From: an uncultured Bacillota bacterium
GTDB taxonomy: Bacteria > Bacillota > Dethiobacteria > DTU022 > UBA8154
Direction: 5' to 3'
Length of the DNA: 64,000 bases
Assembly (NCBI GenBank): GCA_937973635.1
Contig: CALJJZ010000029.1
Location: 1-64,000 of the forward strand
In this document: positions 53,075-64,000 of the stretch, in pieces
Numbering within the stretch: position 1 is the first letter of the stretch
Layout of the letters: each line of letters opens with the position of its first letter
Position numbers and translations under genes: made by a program
The notes under the pieces: generated by a model
Seen by the model: only the letters and a program-made list of their open reading frames with translations
The model's database searches: none
Told to the model about the DNA's origin: nothing

Positions 53075-53362
53075 ATGAATCTCAAGCCATTAGGTGACCG
53101 CTACATTGTCAAAGTACTGGAGAAGGAGGAGAAGACAGCCGGCGGGATTGTCCTCCCCGATAAGGCTAAAGAAAAATCCCAGGAAGGAGAAATTGTTGCG
53201 GTTGGTACAGGGAGAATCCTTGATGATGGCACGAAAGTACAGATGGAGCTCAAGGTCAAAGACAAAGTCATCTTCTCCAAGTACGCAGGTTCGGAGGTAA
53301 AGATTGATGGTGAAGAATATCTGATCCTGCGTCAGGATGATATTCTTGCTGTTTATGCTTAA
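53075..53362 (+). CDS. groES: Co-chaperonin GroES
   Basis: The 95-residue lid of the GroEL chaperonin. Family blocks: [26 protein letters not shown] with the mobile loop, and [16 protein letters not shown] at the end. ATG 53075 behind AAGGAGG; an earlier in-frame TTG would add two residues. Controlled by the CIRCE operator. Confidence 0.98.
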   Translation: MNLKPLGDRYIVKVLEKEEKTAGGIVLPDKAKEKSQEGEIVAVGTGRILDDGTKVQMELKVKDKVIFSKYAGSEVKIDGEEYLILRQDDILAVYA

Positions 53363-53465
53363 ATCTTAAATTATGAGTGGTAAAAAATGATACTTAATAA
53401 CTAGAAAGATAAGCCATATAAGTCTCATAATAAGTCTAAATAAATATAAGTTTAAATAAGTCTAA

Positions 53466-55103
<1,638 letters not shown>

Positions 55104-55112
55104 TTTTTTAAG

Positions 55113-55148
55113 ACTAAAAAAACCGGGAGCAAACTTCCCGGTTTTTTT
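55113..55148 (+). terminator. Rho-independent terminator of groES-groEL
   Basis: AACCGGGA (55121-55128) pairs with TCCCGGTT (55136-55143), with A and T tracts on each side. Confidence 0.95.
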
Positions 55149-55238
55149 ATGTTTAAAGTAGGGGGCTGAAAGGAAATAATATCTTTTTTGACGAATTAGA
55201 GTAGGCGTAGATGCTGGAAAGGAGCAAATCAGAAGATA

Positions 55239-56777
55239 ATGAAAACCGGGGAAAAAGTAATAATTCTAGATTTTGGCGGGCAATATACCCAATTAATTGC
55301 CAGGCGTGTGCGTGAACTAAATGTTTATTGCGAAATATTGCCCTATAATGTTTCTTACGATGAGCTGCGCGTTTCTGCTCCCGATGCCTTAATTTTTTCT
55401 GGCGGGTCGGCCAGCGTTTATGCACCGGAGGCGCCCCGTTGTGATCCCCGTTTTTACAGCCTGCAGATACCCGTTCTGGGTATCTGTTATGGTATGCAGC
55501 TGATGGCTATGGATTTAGGAGGCGTGGTTAAAGAAGGACGCCGTCAGGAGTATGGTAAAACAACCATTTTTGTCCAGGGCGACAGTGAGCTGCTGGCCGA
55601 TGTTGAGCAGGAATTTTCAGCCTGGATGAGCCATGGTGACCAGGTTGTTAAGGTGCCTCCCGGTTTTAGCGTTATCGCTGAAACTGAAAATACAGCGGTG
55701 GCGGCGATGGCTGATGCGGAACGGAAGCTTTTTGGGTTACAGTTTCATCCAGAAGTAATTCATACGCCATGTGGAAAGTTGATACTGTCCAATTTTCTTG
55801 AGCGGATCTGCTCTTTTCAGCGGACGTGGACGATGGAAAATTTTGTTGACAGCACTACGGCTGAGATCAGAGAGATGCTTGGGCCTGAGGAACGGGTTGT
55901 TTGCGGCTTAAGCGGCGGCGTGGACTCGGCGGTGGCTGCCACTCTGGTACACCGGGCGATTGGAGAGAGGCTGATTTGTATCTTTGTAGATCATGGCCTT
56001 TTACGTAAGGGAGAAAAAGAGGCGGTACTGGCGACATTCGCCCGGGAATTAAAGATGAATATTATTGCAGTGGATGCAAGGGAAGAGTTTTTTGCCCGTT
56101 TGCGTGGCGTTACCGATCCTGAGGAAAAAAGAAAGGTCATTGGCAATCATTTTATCCGTGTCTTTGAGCGGGAAGCAGAGAAGCTGGGCAAGATCTCATA
56201 CCTGGTGCAGGGGACTTTATATCCTGATGTTATTGAAAGCGGTACTTCTACGGCGGCTGTAATCAAGTCTCACCATAATGTAGGGGGGTTGCCTCCCGAT
56301 ATGCGTCTGGGACTGATTGAACCGCTGCGCTACCTCTTTAAGGACGAAGTGCGTGAGGTAGGTCTGGAATTAGGGCTCCCTGAAGAAATTGTCTGGCGCC
56401 ATCCTTTCCCCGGGCCGGGGCTGGGTGTGCGTGTGCTGGGTGAAGTTACACCTGAAAAGGTGGCTGTGTTGCAGGAAGCAGATGCCATTATTATTGAGGA
56501 GATCAAAGCAGCTGGCCTTTACCGGAAGATCTGGCAGTGCTTTGCCGTCCTCCCTGATATTCGCAGTGTCGGCGTGAAAGGTGATCGCCGTACTTATGCC
56601 CATACGATTGTGTTACGGGCTGTAACCAGTCAGGATGGTATGACGGCGGACTGGTATCCCCTTCCTTATGAAGTACTGGGCCGCATCTCCAGCCGCCTGG
56701 TAAATGAGCTGCCTCAGGTCAACCGTTTTGTTTATGACCTGACTTCCAAACCCCCGGCAACAATTGAGTGGGAATAA
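55239..56777 (+). CDS. guaA: GMP synthase (glutamine-hydrolysing)
   Basis: GuaA turns XMP into GMP. The 512-residue protein has a class I glutamine amidotransferase domain with the active Cys in GICYGMQL (about residue 82) and FHPEV, then an ATP-pyrophosphatase domain with the PP-loop [14 protein letters not shown] and the dimerisation domain. It starts the purine set; no purine riboswitch was seen in the 90 bases before it. ATG 55239 behind AAAGGAG is a little far but is the family start. Confidence 0.97.
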   Translation: MKTGEKVIILDFGGQYTQLIARRVRELNVYCEILPYNVSYDELRVSAPDALIFSGGSASVYAPEAPRCDPRFYSLQIPVLGICYGMQLMAMDLGGVVKEGRRQEYGKTTIFVQGDSELLADVEQEFSAWMSHGDQVVKVPPGFSVIAETENTAVAAMADAERKLFGLQFHPEVIHTPCGKLILSNFLERICSFQRTWTMENFVDSTTAEIREMLGPEERVVCGLSGGVDSAVAATLVHRAIGERLICIFVDHGLLRKGEKEAVLATFARELKMNIIAVDAREEFFARLRGVTDPEEKRKVIGNHFIRVFEREAEKLGKISYLVQGTLYPDVIESGTSTAAVIKSHHNVGGLPPDMRLGLIEPLRYLFKDEVREVGLELGLPEEIVWRHPFPGPGLGVRVLGEVTPEKVAVLQEADAIIIEEIKAAGLYRKIWQCFAVLPDIRSVGVKGDRRTYAHTIVLRAVTSQDGMTADWYPLPYEVLGRISSRLVNELPQVNRFVYDLTSKPPATIEWE

Positions 56778-56798
56778 TCAGGGTGAGGTTAATTTGAT

Positions 56799-57971
56799 AT
56801 GCTTGACAGGATACCCCTTTACCCGCCTTACCGTATTGCCATTGTAGGCGGAGGGCAGTTGGGCAAGATGATGACGGTAGCTGCCAAACAGTTGGGTTTT
56901 TATGTAACTGTGTTAGACCCCACGGAAAGATCCCCGGCATCTCAAGTTGCGGATCGCCAGGTAATTGCCGGCTTTAACGACGGTGAAGCCATACGCTCTC
57001 TGGCGACATCGGCCGATGTAATTATCTATGAATTTGAACATATAAATACGGCAGCCCTGCGGGCCCTGGAGGCTCAGGGTTGTTTGTTGTTCCCTTCCGC
57101 TCTTACGCTGGAGATCATTCAAGATAAACTCAGACAAAAAAAGTTCCTGGCAGAAGCGGGGATACCTGTTCCCCTTTTTCAGGGTGTTAACAATATTGAA
57201 GGGCTTCAGGAGACAGCGGCTGTTTTTGGCTATCCTCTCATGTTAAAGGCCCGCAGCGGAGGTTATGATGGGAAAGGGAACTTCCTGGTAAAGGACGCCG
57301 CTGCCTGTGCCGGGGCTTTTACTGCCCTTGGTGCGGCGGAACTGATGGTAGAACAATTTGTTCCTTTCAGTTGTGAGGTTTCCGTAATTGTTGCCCGTGG
57401 ACGGCACGGGGAAATCAGGACTTACCCCTTAAGTGAAAACGAACACCGGGAGAATATTTTGCGCCGCAGCATTATCCCTGCCAGGGTGTCTGATGGAGTC
57501 AGGCGCAAGGCGCAGGAGGTAGCTGCTGCTGTAATTTCTCTTTTTGAGGGAGTAGGGGTTTTTGGCGTAGAGATGTTTGTTACCCGGGAAGGAGAGGTCC
57601 TGGTCAATGAAGTGGCGCCTCGCCCTCATAATTCTGGACATTATACCATTGAAGCTTGTGTTACTTCCCAGTTTGAGCAGCATATCAGGGCTACCTGCGG
57701 CCTGCCCCTTGGTGATACATCGTTGCTTCAGCCGGCGGTAATGGTAAATCTGTTGGGCGAAAAGGGACATTATGGTCCTGCAGTACTTGAAGGATGTGCC
57801 GGCGCCCTTGCTCTGCCCGGTGTGCACCTGCATTTTTACGGTAAGCATAAAACAGTGCCGCAGCGTAAGATGGGGCATTTTACAGTAACGGCTGATACAC
57901 TGGAAAAGGCTCTGGCAATCGCGGCGGAGGCTGAAAAGTATCTGCGCGTCGTATCTGAGAGGAAAGAATAA
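56799..57971 (+). CDS. purK: N5-carboxyaminoimidazole ribonucleotide synthase
   Basis: PurK carboxylates AIR with ATP and bicarbonate. The 390-residue ATP-grasp protein shows [35 protein letters not shown], and [17 protein letters not shown]. It lies directly before purE, its partner in the two-step route. Confidence 0.96.
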   Translation: MLDRIPLYPPYRIAIVGGGQLGKMMTVAAKQLGFYVTVLDPTERSPASQVADRQVIAGFNDGEAIRSLATSADVIIYEFEHINTAALRALEAQGCLLFPSALTLEIIQDKLRQKKFLAEAGIPVPLFQGVNNIEGLQETAAVFGYPLMLKARSGGYDGKGNFLVKDAAACAGAFTALGAAELMVEQFVPFSCEVSVIVARGRHGEIRTYPLSENEHRENILRRSIIPARVSDGVRRKAQEVAAAVISLFEGVGVFGVEMFVTREGEVLVNEVAPRPHNSGHYTIEACVTSQFEQHIRATCGLPLGDTSLLQPAVMVNLLGEKGHYGPAVLEGCAGALALPGVHLHFYGKHKTVPQRKMGHFTVTADTLEKALAIAAEAEKYLRVVSERKE

Positions 57972-57987
57972 AAGGAGAGTATGGGAA

Positions 57988-58518
57988 ATGGATGAACTTA
58001 AACCACAGGTCGGCATTATCATGGGCAGCGACTCGGATCTTACGGTGATGAGTCAGGCAGCTGCCACCTTGGATGAATTCACTGTTCCTTACGAAATTAC
58101 TATTGTTTCTGCCCATCGCACGCCTCAGAGGCTTTTTCGTTATGCCCTGGAAGCTAAAGAACGGGGGCTTAAAGTAATCATTGCCGGTGCCGGTGGAGCT
58201 GCCCATTTGCCGGGTATGGTTGCTTCCCTCTGTCCGCTGCCTGTTATCGGCGTTCCTGTAAGGACAGCTTCTCTTGGTGGGCTGGACTCCCTTTACTCAA
58301 TTGTGCAAATGCCTCCCGGTGTACCTGTGGCTACGATGGCTATTAATGGTGCCAGGAATGCAGGATTGCTAGCAGTACAAATTCTGGCTTTGAGTGACAA
58401 CAGTTTACAGCAGCAATATTTATCTTTCAGAGAACAGCAATACAAAATGGTCGAGGAAAAGGCGGCCAGCCTTGAAGCAAAGGGCTATCTTGCTTACTTA
58501 AAGGAAACGGGTGTATAA
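57988..58518 (+). CDS. purE: N5-carboxyaminoimidazole ribonucleotide mutase
   Basis: PurE moves the carboxyl from N5-CAIR to CAIR. The 176-residue class I enzyme has [21 protein letters not shown]-like [25 protein letters not shown] and LPVIGVPV. It is 16 bases after purK with AAAGGAG, confirming the two-step PurK-PurE pathway. Confidence 0.97.
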   Translation: MDELKPQVGIIMGSDSDLTVMSQAAATLDEFTVPYEITIVSAHRTPQRLFRYALEAKERGLKVIIAGAGGAAHLPGMVASLCPLPVIGVPVRTASLGGLDSLYSIVQMPPGVPVATMAINGARNAGLLAVQILALSDNSLQQQYLSFREQQYKMVEEKAASLEAKGYLAYLKETGV

Positions 58519-58570
58519 TAATTGGGTCGATATTTAGATATTTAACAGTCCGCTGTATGGGGGTTGGGAA

Positions 58571-59878
58571 ATGATTGAAAGATATACCAGGCCGGAAATG
58601 GGGTGTATCTGGACGCTGGAAAATCGCTACCGTAAATTTTTGGACATTGAGCTGGCGGTATGTTTTGCCCTGGCAGAAAAAGGAATTATCCCTCGGGAGG
58701 CAGCGGAAACCATTGCCCGGAAAGCTGTTTTTTCTGTGGAACGTATTGCTCAAATTGAAGAGATCACCCGTCATGATGTGGTAGCTTTTACCCGTTGTGT
58801 GGCGGAAAGCCTGGGAGAGGAGTCCCGTTATTTTCATTATGGCCTTACTTCTTATGACGTGGTAGATACGGCGCTGTCGCTCCTCTTACAGGAGGCGTGT
58901 AGCCTGTTGGAAAAGGGGTTGGCGCAGCTCTCTGCCTCTCTGCGCACACAGGCGCTGCGTTACCGGGACACGGTAATGATTGGCCGTACCCACGGCATTC
59001 ATGCTGAACCCATTACGCTGGGATTAAAATTTGCTCTCTGGTGGGACGAGACAAGAAGGCACCAGAGACGTTTGCAGGGAGCCAGAGAAGCGATTTCTTA
59101 CGGCAAGATCTCTGGGGCGGTAGGAACATATGCCTTTCTTGACCCCTGGATTGAAGATGAAGTTTGCCGGCGCCTCGGCTTGAAAGCAGCTTCCATTTCC
59201 ACTCAGATCTTGCAGCGTGATGGGCACGCGGAGTTAATTATGGTTTTGGCGATCATTGCTACCTTTATAGAAAAAATTGCTGTGGAGATACGTGGCTTAC
59301 AAAAAACGGAAGTACGGGAAGTGGAGGAGCCGTTTTACCAGGGCCAGAAAGGTTCCTCGGCTATGCCCCACAAACGCAATCCTGTTTCCTGCGAACAATT
59401 GTGCGGGCTGGCGCGCCTGGTGCGGGCACACAGCCAGGTGGCCCTGGAGAATATACCCCTCTGGCATGAACGGGATATTTCCCATTCTTCGGCGGAACGG
59501 GTGATCTTTCCCGACGCCACGATCCTTGTTGACTATATGCTTAATCAGGCCAACCGTATTATCTCAGGTTTGCATGTGTACCCGGAACAGATGCAAAAAA
59601 ACATGGAATTGACGGGGGGGTTAATCTATTCACAGGGGGTACTCCTCGCCCTGGTGGGAAAGGGTGTCAGCCGTGAAGAAGCCTATGACCTTGTGCAACG
59701 GCTGGCCATGCGTTCCTGGGAAGAGAAGCTTCCTTTACAGGAGCTATTAGCTCAGGAAGAAAAAGTAAGTAAATTGTTATCGCCTCAGGAGCTGGCGGCA
59801 TGTTTTACACCCCAGTATAGCTTGCGCTTTGTCCCGTATATCTTCGAAAGACTGGGGATCAATGAAGCGGAAAAGTAA
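58571..59878 (+). CDS. purB: Adenylosuccinate lyase
   Basis: PurB acts twice in purine synthesis, releasing fumarate from SAICAR and from adenylosuccinate. The 435-residue lyase has the catalytic loop SSAMPHKRNPVSCEQL and GRTHGIHAEPITLG, and starts IERYTRPEMG as in Firmicutes. ATG 58571 with GGGG-type ribosome site. Normal length. Confidence 0.97.
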   Translation: MIERYTRPEMGCIWTLENRYRKFLDIELAVCFALAEKGIIPREAAETIARKAVFSVERIAQIEEITRHDVVAFTRCVAESLGEESRYFHYGLTSYDVVDTALSLLLQEACSLLEKGLAQLSASLRTQALRYRDTVMIGRTHGIHAEPITLGLKFALWWDETRRHQRRLQGAREAISYGKISGAVGTYAFLDPWIEDEVCRRLGLKAASISTQILQRDGHAELIMVLAIIATFIEKIAVEIRGLQKTEVREVEEPFYQGQKGSSAMPHKRNPVSCEQLCGLARLVRAHSQVALENIPLWHERDISHSSAERVIFPDATILVDYMLNQANRIISGLHVYPEQMQKNMELTGGLIYSQGVLLALVGKGVSREEAYDLVQRLAMRSWEEKLPLQELLAQEEKVSKLLSPQELAACFTPQYSLRFVPYIFERLGINEAEK

Positions 59879-59921
59879 TCAGCGGGCAGAATGGTAGAAT
59901 TCTAAAGTAGGGGGAGGACAA

Positions 59922-60632
59922 ATGCAAAAGGGTGATCTCCTTTACGAAGGCAAAGCAAAACGGGTTTACCTTACCGATGATCCGACCCTTTATATTGTGG
60001 AATACAAAGATACGGCTACAGCGTTTGACGGCCTGAAAAAGGAAGAACTTACCAACAAGGGTGTTTTAAACAACAGTATTGCCGCGTTGTTTTTTTTAAT
60101 GTTGCAAGGCGCCGGTGTTCCTACCCATTTTATAAAAAAGCTAAATGAGCGGGAAATGCTGGTAAAGGCCCTGCAAATTATCCCTATGGAGGTAATTGTG
60201 CGGAATATTGCAGCCGGCAGCCTCTCTAAAAGACTCGGCCTGGCAGAGGGGGCACCGCTGGCCTGCACCGTCCTGGAATTTAACCTCAAAAACGATGAGC
60301 TACATGACCCCATGCTCAATCATTATCATATCCAGGCCCTGGGATTGGCAACGCCTCAGGAAGTGGCGCGCATGGAAGAACTGGCTTTGCGCATCAACGA
60401 CTTGTTACGTCCCTTTTTGGAAAAGCGGGATATTATTCTGGTCGATTTCAAGCTGGAATTTGGTCGTTCGCAAGGGGAAATATTTTTGGGTGACGAGATC
60501 TCTCCAGATACCTGCCGTTTCTGGGATGCAGGGTCCGGTGAGAAACTGGATAAGGATCGCTTTCGCCGGGATCTGGGCGGGGTAACGGATGCATATGCGG
60601 AAGTTCTGCGCCGCCTGCAGGAGGTGAAATAA
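59922..60632 (+). CDS. purC: Phosphoribosylaminoimidazole-succinocarboxamide synthase
   Basis: PurC joins aspartate to CAIR. The 236-residue protein opens with [15 protein letters not shown] and carries [26 protein letters not shown] and [13 protein letters not shown] 59922 behind GGGGAGG. It ends one base before the next ATG. Confidence 0.97.
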   Translation: MQKGDLLYEGKAKRVYLTDDPTLYIVEYKDTATAFDGLKKEELTNKGVLNNSIAALFFLMLQGAGVPTHFIKKLNEREMLVKALQIIPMEVIVRNIAAGSLSKRLGLAEGAPLACTVLEFNLKNDELHDPMLNHYHIQALGLATPQEVARMEELALRINDLLRPFLEKRDIILVDFKLEFGRSQGEIFLGDEISPDTCRFWDAGSGEKLDKDRFRRDLGGVTDAYAEVLRRLQEVK

Positions 60633-60633
60633 A

Positions 60634-62016
60634 ATGGACTATTACCTTAGATGCGGCGGGGAGATAAAGATGGAAGAGCACTGTGGTATTTTTGGCATCT
60701 TTGCCCCCGGGTGCGAGCTCAGCAAGGTAACGACTTACGCCCTTTATGCTTTGCAGCATCGGGGTCAGGAGAGCGCGGGTATTGCTGTCAGCGACGGGAA
60801 AAAAATACACCTGCGCAAGAGCCCGGGGTTGGTAATGGACCTGCTTCCTAATTTGAAGGATTTGGAGAATATCAATGGTCTTGCTGCCATTGGGCATGTA
60901 CGTTATTCTACCAGCGGCGGCTCAAAGCCGGAGAACGCGCAACCGCTCTTGCTCAGTTATCGTTATGGCAGCCTGGCTGTGGCCCATAACGGCAACCTGG
61001 TGAACGGGGAAGAGCTACGGGAGAGGCTGGAAAAGGAGGGCTCTATTTTCCAGACGACTACTGACAGCGAGCTGATTGCCCACCTGGTAGCACGTTATGG
61101 TTATAATGACCTTGAGTCCTCCCTGAAGGGGGTTTTGCCTTACCTGCACGGCGCTTTTTCCTTCCTTTTCCTTACCGAAGACAAGCTCATTTGCGTACGC
61201 GACCCCCACGGGGTCAGGCCCCTTTCCCTGGGGAAATGGCAGGGTTACTATGTTCTGGCTTCGGAAACCTGTGCCTTTGATACGATTGGCGCGGAGATGG
61301 TTCGGGACGTCCTGCCGGGGGAGATGATCGTTATTGACCGGGAAGGTTTAAGGAGTGTGCCGGTGCTCCCTGCACACCGTCCGGCCTTATGTATTTTTGA
61401 ATTTATCTACTTTGCCCGTCCTGACAGTAATATTGAGGGGAAGAATGTGCACCTGGTACGGAAAGAACTGGGACGCCGCCTTGCCAGGGAACAGCCGGCA
61501 GATGCAGATATTGTGACTGGTGTTCCCGATTCCAGTATGGCAGCGGCTTCCGGTTTTGCTGAAGAAAGCGGCCTCCCCTATGAGATTGGCCTGATCAAAA
61601 ACCGTTATATTGGGCGCACCTTTATCCAACCGAGCCAGCAAGGACGGGATATTGGCGTGCAGTTAAAGTTAAACCCTGTCTTAAAGGTGGTGGAAGGGAA
61701 AAGGATCGTGGTGGTGGACGATTCCATCGTGCGGGGGACAACGAGTAAACGCCTTGTGGATATGTTTTACCGTGCTGGAGCAAAGGAGGTCCATCTGCGC
61801 ATCAGTTCGCCGCCGGTAATCTCGCCCTGCTATTATGGCATTAATACCCCAACTTATGAGGAATTAATCGGCTCTCACCGGCAGGTGGAGGAAATCCGCG
61901 CTCAAATCGGGGCGACAAGCCTCGGCTACCTAAGTCATGAGGGTATGCTCGAAGCAGTGGGCCTGCCCGACAATCACTGTTGTGTGGCCTGTTTCAGTGG
62001 AGAATATCCCATTTAA
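60634..62016 (+). CDS. purF: Amidophosphoribosyltransferase
   Basis: PurF makes phosphoribosylamine from PRPP and glutamine, the committed purine step. The glutaminase N-terminal Cys is in HCGIFGIFAPG (Cys17 from this start), so a short propeptide is removed; an ATG at 60670 would give a 4-residue propeptide. The upstream start has the better ribosome site (GGAGGTG at 60620-60626). The PRPP loop is VVVDDSIVRGTTSKRLV. Four Cys (CIFEF, SPCYYG, HCCVAC) match the oxygen-sensitive 4Fe-4S form of Bacillus PurF. Confidence 0.96.
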   Translation: MDYYLRCGGEIKMEEHCGIFGIFAPGCELSKVTTYALYALQHRGQESAGIAVSDGKKIHLRKSPGLVMDLLPNLKDLENINGLAAIGHVRYSTSGGSKPENAQPLLLSYRYGSLAVAHNGNLVNGEELRERLEKEGSIFQTTTDSELIAHLVARYGYNDLESSLKGVLPYLHGAFSFLFLTEDKLICVRDPHGVRPLSLGKWQGYYVLASETCAFDTIGAEMVRDVLPGEMIVIDREGLRSVPVLPAHRPALCIFEFIYFARPDSNIEGKNVHLVRKELGRRLAREQPADADIVTGVPDSSMAAASGFAEESGLPYEIGLIKNRYIGRTFIQPSQQGRDIGVQLKLNPVLKVVEGKRIVVVDDSIVRGTTSKRLVDMFYRAGAKEVHLRISSPPVISPCYYGINTPTYEELIGSHRQVEEIRAQIGATSLGYLSHEGMLEAVGLPDNHCCVACFSGEYPI

Positions 62017-62150
62017 ATAAAGATGCGCTTTAATGCAGCATACGGTTATCTCTCTGACCATTACCAGACAGGTTCACATATATAGATGCCGGTTTTTCCG
62101 CTAGGCGGAATCTTTAATCAATTTTTGCTGGTCGGGAAGGAGTTTTTAGC

Positions 62151-63197
62151 TTGCAAGATGAAAGCTTTGATTATAAAAAGGCCGGAGTCAATATCGAAGC
62201 CGGCGATGCGCTGGTAGAACGGATTAAGAAAATTATTGGCCGTAATTTTCGGCAAGGTGTACTTACGGAGGTCGGAGGCTTTGCCGGGTTTTTTCAGCCT
62301 GAATGGCGCAGTTACCGGGAACCTGTCCTGGCAGCGGCAGCCGATGGTGTAGGCACAAAATTGAAGATCGCAGTTATGATGGACAAACATGATACAGTCG
62401 GCATAGATCTGGTAGCTATGTGCGTCAACGATCTGTTGGTGCAGGGGGCCGACCCCCTTTTTTTTCTTGATTATCTGGCTGTGGGAAAGTTAAACGTGGA
62501 CCAGGCTGCAGAGATCATCAGCGGTATTGCCGAGGGCTGTAGGCAGGCCGGTTGTGCGCTCCTTGGTGGTGAAACGGCCGAAATGCCCGGTTTTTATCCT
62601 CCAGGTGAATATGACCTGGCGGGGTTTGCCGTGGGGATTGCGGAAAAGGAAAGAATATTAAGCGGTAAAGAAATTGTGCCTGGCGACATCGTGATTGGGT
62701 TGGCTTCCAGCGGCCTGCATAGCAACGGCTATTCCCTGGTGCGCAAAGTGCTCTTTGAACATGCCTCCCTTGATCCGTTTGCTGTCTGTTCTCCTCTGGA
62801 AGGCACACTGGGAGAGGAATTACTAAAACCTACAGTTATATATGTGCCGCTGGTGCTTCCCCTGCTACAACAGTATCCCCTGAAGGGCCTTGCTCATATC
62901 ACGGGCGGCGGCCTGGAGCTAAATCTGGTGCGTATCCTGCCCCATGGCACAAAGGCTGTCCTGAAAAAGGAAAGTTGGGAGGTCCCGCCGATCTTTAAGC
63001 TGTTGCAAGAACGGGGGAATATTCAGGAAGAGGAGATGTACCGTACTTTTAATATGGGTATTGGTATGGCCATGGTTGTTCCGGCGGAGATTGCCGCGGC
63101 AATCCTGGACAGGGTGAGGGAAAAGGGTTGGCAGGCCTGGTTCATTGGGGCAATTGAGGATAACAGAGAAAAAGAAGCTGCTGTCATTATCCGTTGA
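62151..63197 (+). CDS. purM: Phosphoribosylformylglycinamidine cyclo-ligase
   Basis: PurM closes the imidazole ring to AIR. The 348-residue protein has YKKAGVNIEAGDALVERIK, AAADGVGTKLKIA, VNDLLVQGADPLFFLDYLA, and ALLGGETAEMPGFY. TTG start at 62151 with GAAGGAG. It lies 134 bases after purF, a gap that holds nothing I recognise. Confidence 0.97.
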   Translation: MQDESFDYKKAGVNIEAGDALVERIKKIIGRNFRQGVLTEVGGFAGFFQPEWRSYREPVLAAAADGVGTKLKIAVMMDKHDTVGIDLVAMCVNDLLVQGADPLFFLDYLAVGKLNVDQAAEIISGIAEGCRQAGCALLGGETAEMPGFYPPGEYDLAGFAVGIAEKERILSGKEIVPGDIVIGLASSGLHSNGYSLVRKVLFEHASLDPFAVCSPLEGTLGEELLKPTVIYVPLVLPLLQQYPLKGLAHITGGGLELNLVRILPHGTKAVLKKESWEVPPIFKLLQERGNIQEEEMYRTFNMGIGMAMVVPAEIAAAILDRVREKGWQAWFIGAIEDNREKEAAVIIR

Positions 63198-63817
63198 ATG
63201 GAGGGAAAAACATGAACCTGGCTGTCCTCGCCTCGGGCTACGGCAGTAATCTGCAGGCCATTATCAACGCTATACATAAGGGAGAAATCAGGGCGAATCT
63301 GGCTGTGGTCATCAGCGACAGAGAAGATGCTTACGCTCTGCAGCGAGCAAAGGATCACGGTATTGAGGCCCTTTTCCTTAACCCCCGTGATTATCCCGGA
63401 CGGGATGCCTACGATAGGGGAATTATAGAACAGCTGCGCTTACGTGGGGTTGATCTTGTTATCCTGGCCGGGTTTATGCGGCTTCTAACGCCTCGGTTTG
63501 TGGCAGAATTTCGGGGTAAAATTATGAATATCCACCCCTCCCTCTTGCCGGCATTTCCGGGACTAGAGGGGGTAAAGCAGGCCCTTGACTATGGGGTAAA
63601 GGTCAGCGGATGTACAGTCCATTTTGTGGATGAAGGTCTGGACACAGGGCCAATAATCCTGCAAGAAGCGGTTCCTGTTTTTGATAACGACACAGAAGAA
63701 ACATTGCATCAGCGTATCCATGCGGTGGAACATCGCCTTTATCCCCGGGCAATCCAGCTTTTAATTGAGGGGAAATTACGTCTGGAAGGAAGAAGGTGTT
63801 TTTTAGGTGCAACTTAA
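63194..63817 (+). CDS. purN: Phosphoribosylglycinamide formyltransferase
   Basis: PurN formylates GAR with 10-formyl-THF. The 207-residue protein begins [16 protein letters not shown] and has the catalytic Asn/His in [13 protein letters not shown] and Asp in [13 protein letters not shown]. It overlaps purM by four bases (ATG-TGA-type overlap at 63194) or begins at ATG 63212 behind GGAGGG; the latter gives 201 residues and starts MNLAVLAS, which is more typical. Confidence 0.95.
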   Translation: MNGGKNMNLAVLASGYGSNLQAIINAIHKGEIRANLAVVISDREDAYALQRAKDHGIEALFLNPRDYPGRDAYDRGIIEQLRLRGVDLVILAGFMRLLTPRFVAEFRGKIMNIHPSLLPAFPGLEGVKQALDYGVKVSGCTVHFVDEGLDTGPIILQEAVPVFDNDTEETLHQRIHAVEHRLYPRAIQLLIEGKLRLEGRRCFLGAT

Positions 63818-64000
63818 AAGAGCATTAATCAGTGTCTCCAATAAGACGGGGGTTGTGCAGTTTGCAAAGGATCTGGAGAGCATGGGCTGGGAGATTGTCT
63901 CTACCGGAGGAACAGCCCGCAGTTTGAGGGAGGCGGGGTGCAAGGTCAGGGATATTAGCGAATTAACAGGTTTCCCGGAAATCCTGGAGGGAAGGCTAAA
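63807..64000 (+). CDS. purH: Bifunctional AICAR transformylase / IMP cyclohydrolase, 5' part
   Basis: The frame starts at GTG 63807, overlapping the purN stop, and runs open through the window end. The 64 visible codons read [20 protein letters not shown], then the cyclohydrolase block [16 protein letters not shown] and [14 protein letters not shown], which are characteristic of PurH. The product would finish IMP synthesis. Partial because of the window edge. Confidence 0.95.
   Translation, partial: MQLKRALISVSNKTGVVQFAKDLESMGWEIVSTGGTARSLREAGCKVRDISELTGFPEILEGRL

Overview
This 64 kb window looks like a chromosomal segment of an anaerobic, corrinoid-using Firmicute (Clostridia, probably Peptococcaceae or a near relative). 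Supporting signs are AGGAGG ribosome-binding sites with frequent GTG and TTG starts, a T-box leader, a CIRCE element, bacterial split pyrrolysyl-tRNA synthetase genes, several corrinoid methyltransferase sets with reductive activators, FdhD and molybdenum-cofactor genes, and two genes that appear to use UGA as selenocysteine. All recognised genes but one are on the + strand. I saw no insertion sequence, CRISPR array, rRNA or convincing tRNA. The genus is inferred, not shown.

Layout. 1-5.4 kb: fdhD, a radical SAM/SPASM protein, a minus-strand P-loop/Asp23-like protein and an acyl-CoA carboxyltransferase/decarboxylase subunit. 5.4-14 kb: a T-box leader and the complete arginine operon argC-J-B-D-F-G-H. 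14-15.6 kb: cobO and a protein with three helix-turn-helix domains. 15.6-29.2 kb: the main accessory region. It has two tandem corrinoid proteins, a 2Fe-2S-type corrinoid activator, an MtrH/MtgA-type methyltransferase, three UroD/MtaA-type methyltransferases, two DGC-type zinc-binding proteins, two GcvH-like proteins, two thioredoxin-like proteins, lipoyl synthase and a lipoamide dehydrogenase homologue. One UroD-type protein and one thioredoxin-like protein are interrupted by in-frame TGA exactly where their relatives have Cys. Each TGA is followed by a SECIS-like hairpin.

29.2-35.1 kb: a cobalamin riboswitch, then pylSn, pylSc, an apparent in-frame fusion of the PylB N-terminus to a PylC lacking its own N-terminus, a RamA-type activator, a small conserved-looking protein and an iron-sulfur protein. 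pylD, tRNA-Pyl and any TAG-containing methylamine methyltransferase are not in the window. 35.4-43.5 kb: a methanol module with a sigma-54 activator, a MtaC paralogue, a sigma-54 promoter with two upstream operator-like sites, mtaB, mtaC, a CobW-type GTPase and a second RamA-type activator.

43.6-48.9 kb: a membrane/TPR protein, a PRC-barrel protein, a VanW-family protein, a FapA/DUF342 protein and a 55-residue protein. 49-52.8 kb: two MoeA-type genes (the second with a periplasmic-binding-protein-like domain) and mog. 53-55.1 kb: CIRCE-groES-groEL. 55.2 kb to the end: guaA and the purine operon purK-E-B-C-F-M-N-H, with purH cut by the window edge.

Together the accessory genes describe C1 (methyl) metabolism: substrate-specific methyltransferases load methyl groups onto corrinoid proteins, activators rescue oxidised Co(II), and MtrH/MtaA-type enzymes pass the methyl on, probably to tetrahydrofolate. 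The unusual feature is a complete lipoate module (lipA, an lpd homologue, two gcvH-like genes) and two putative selenoproteins embedded in such a cluster.
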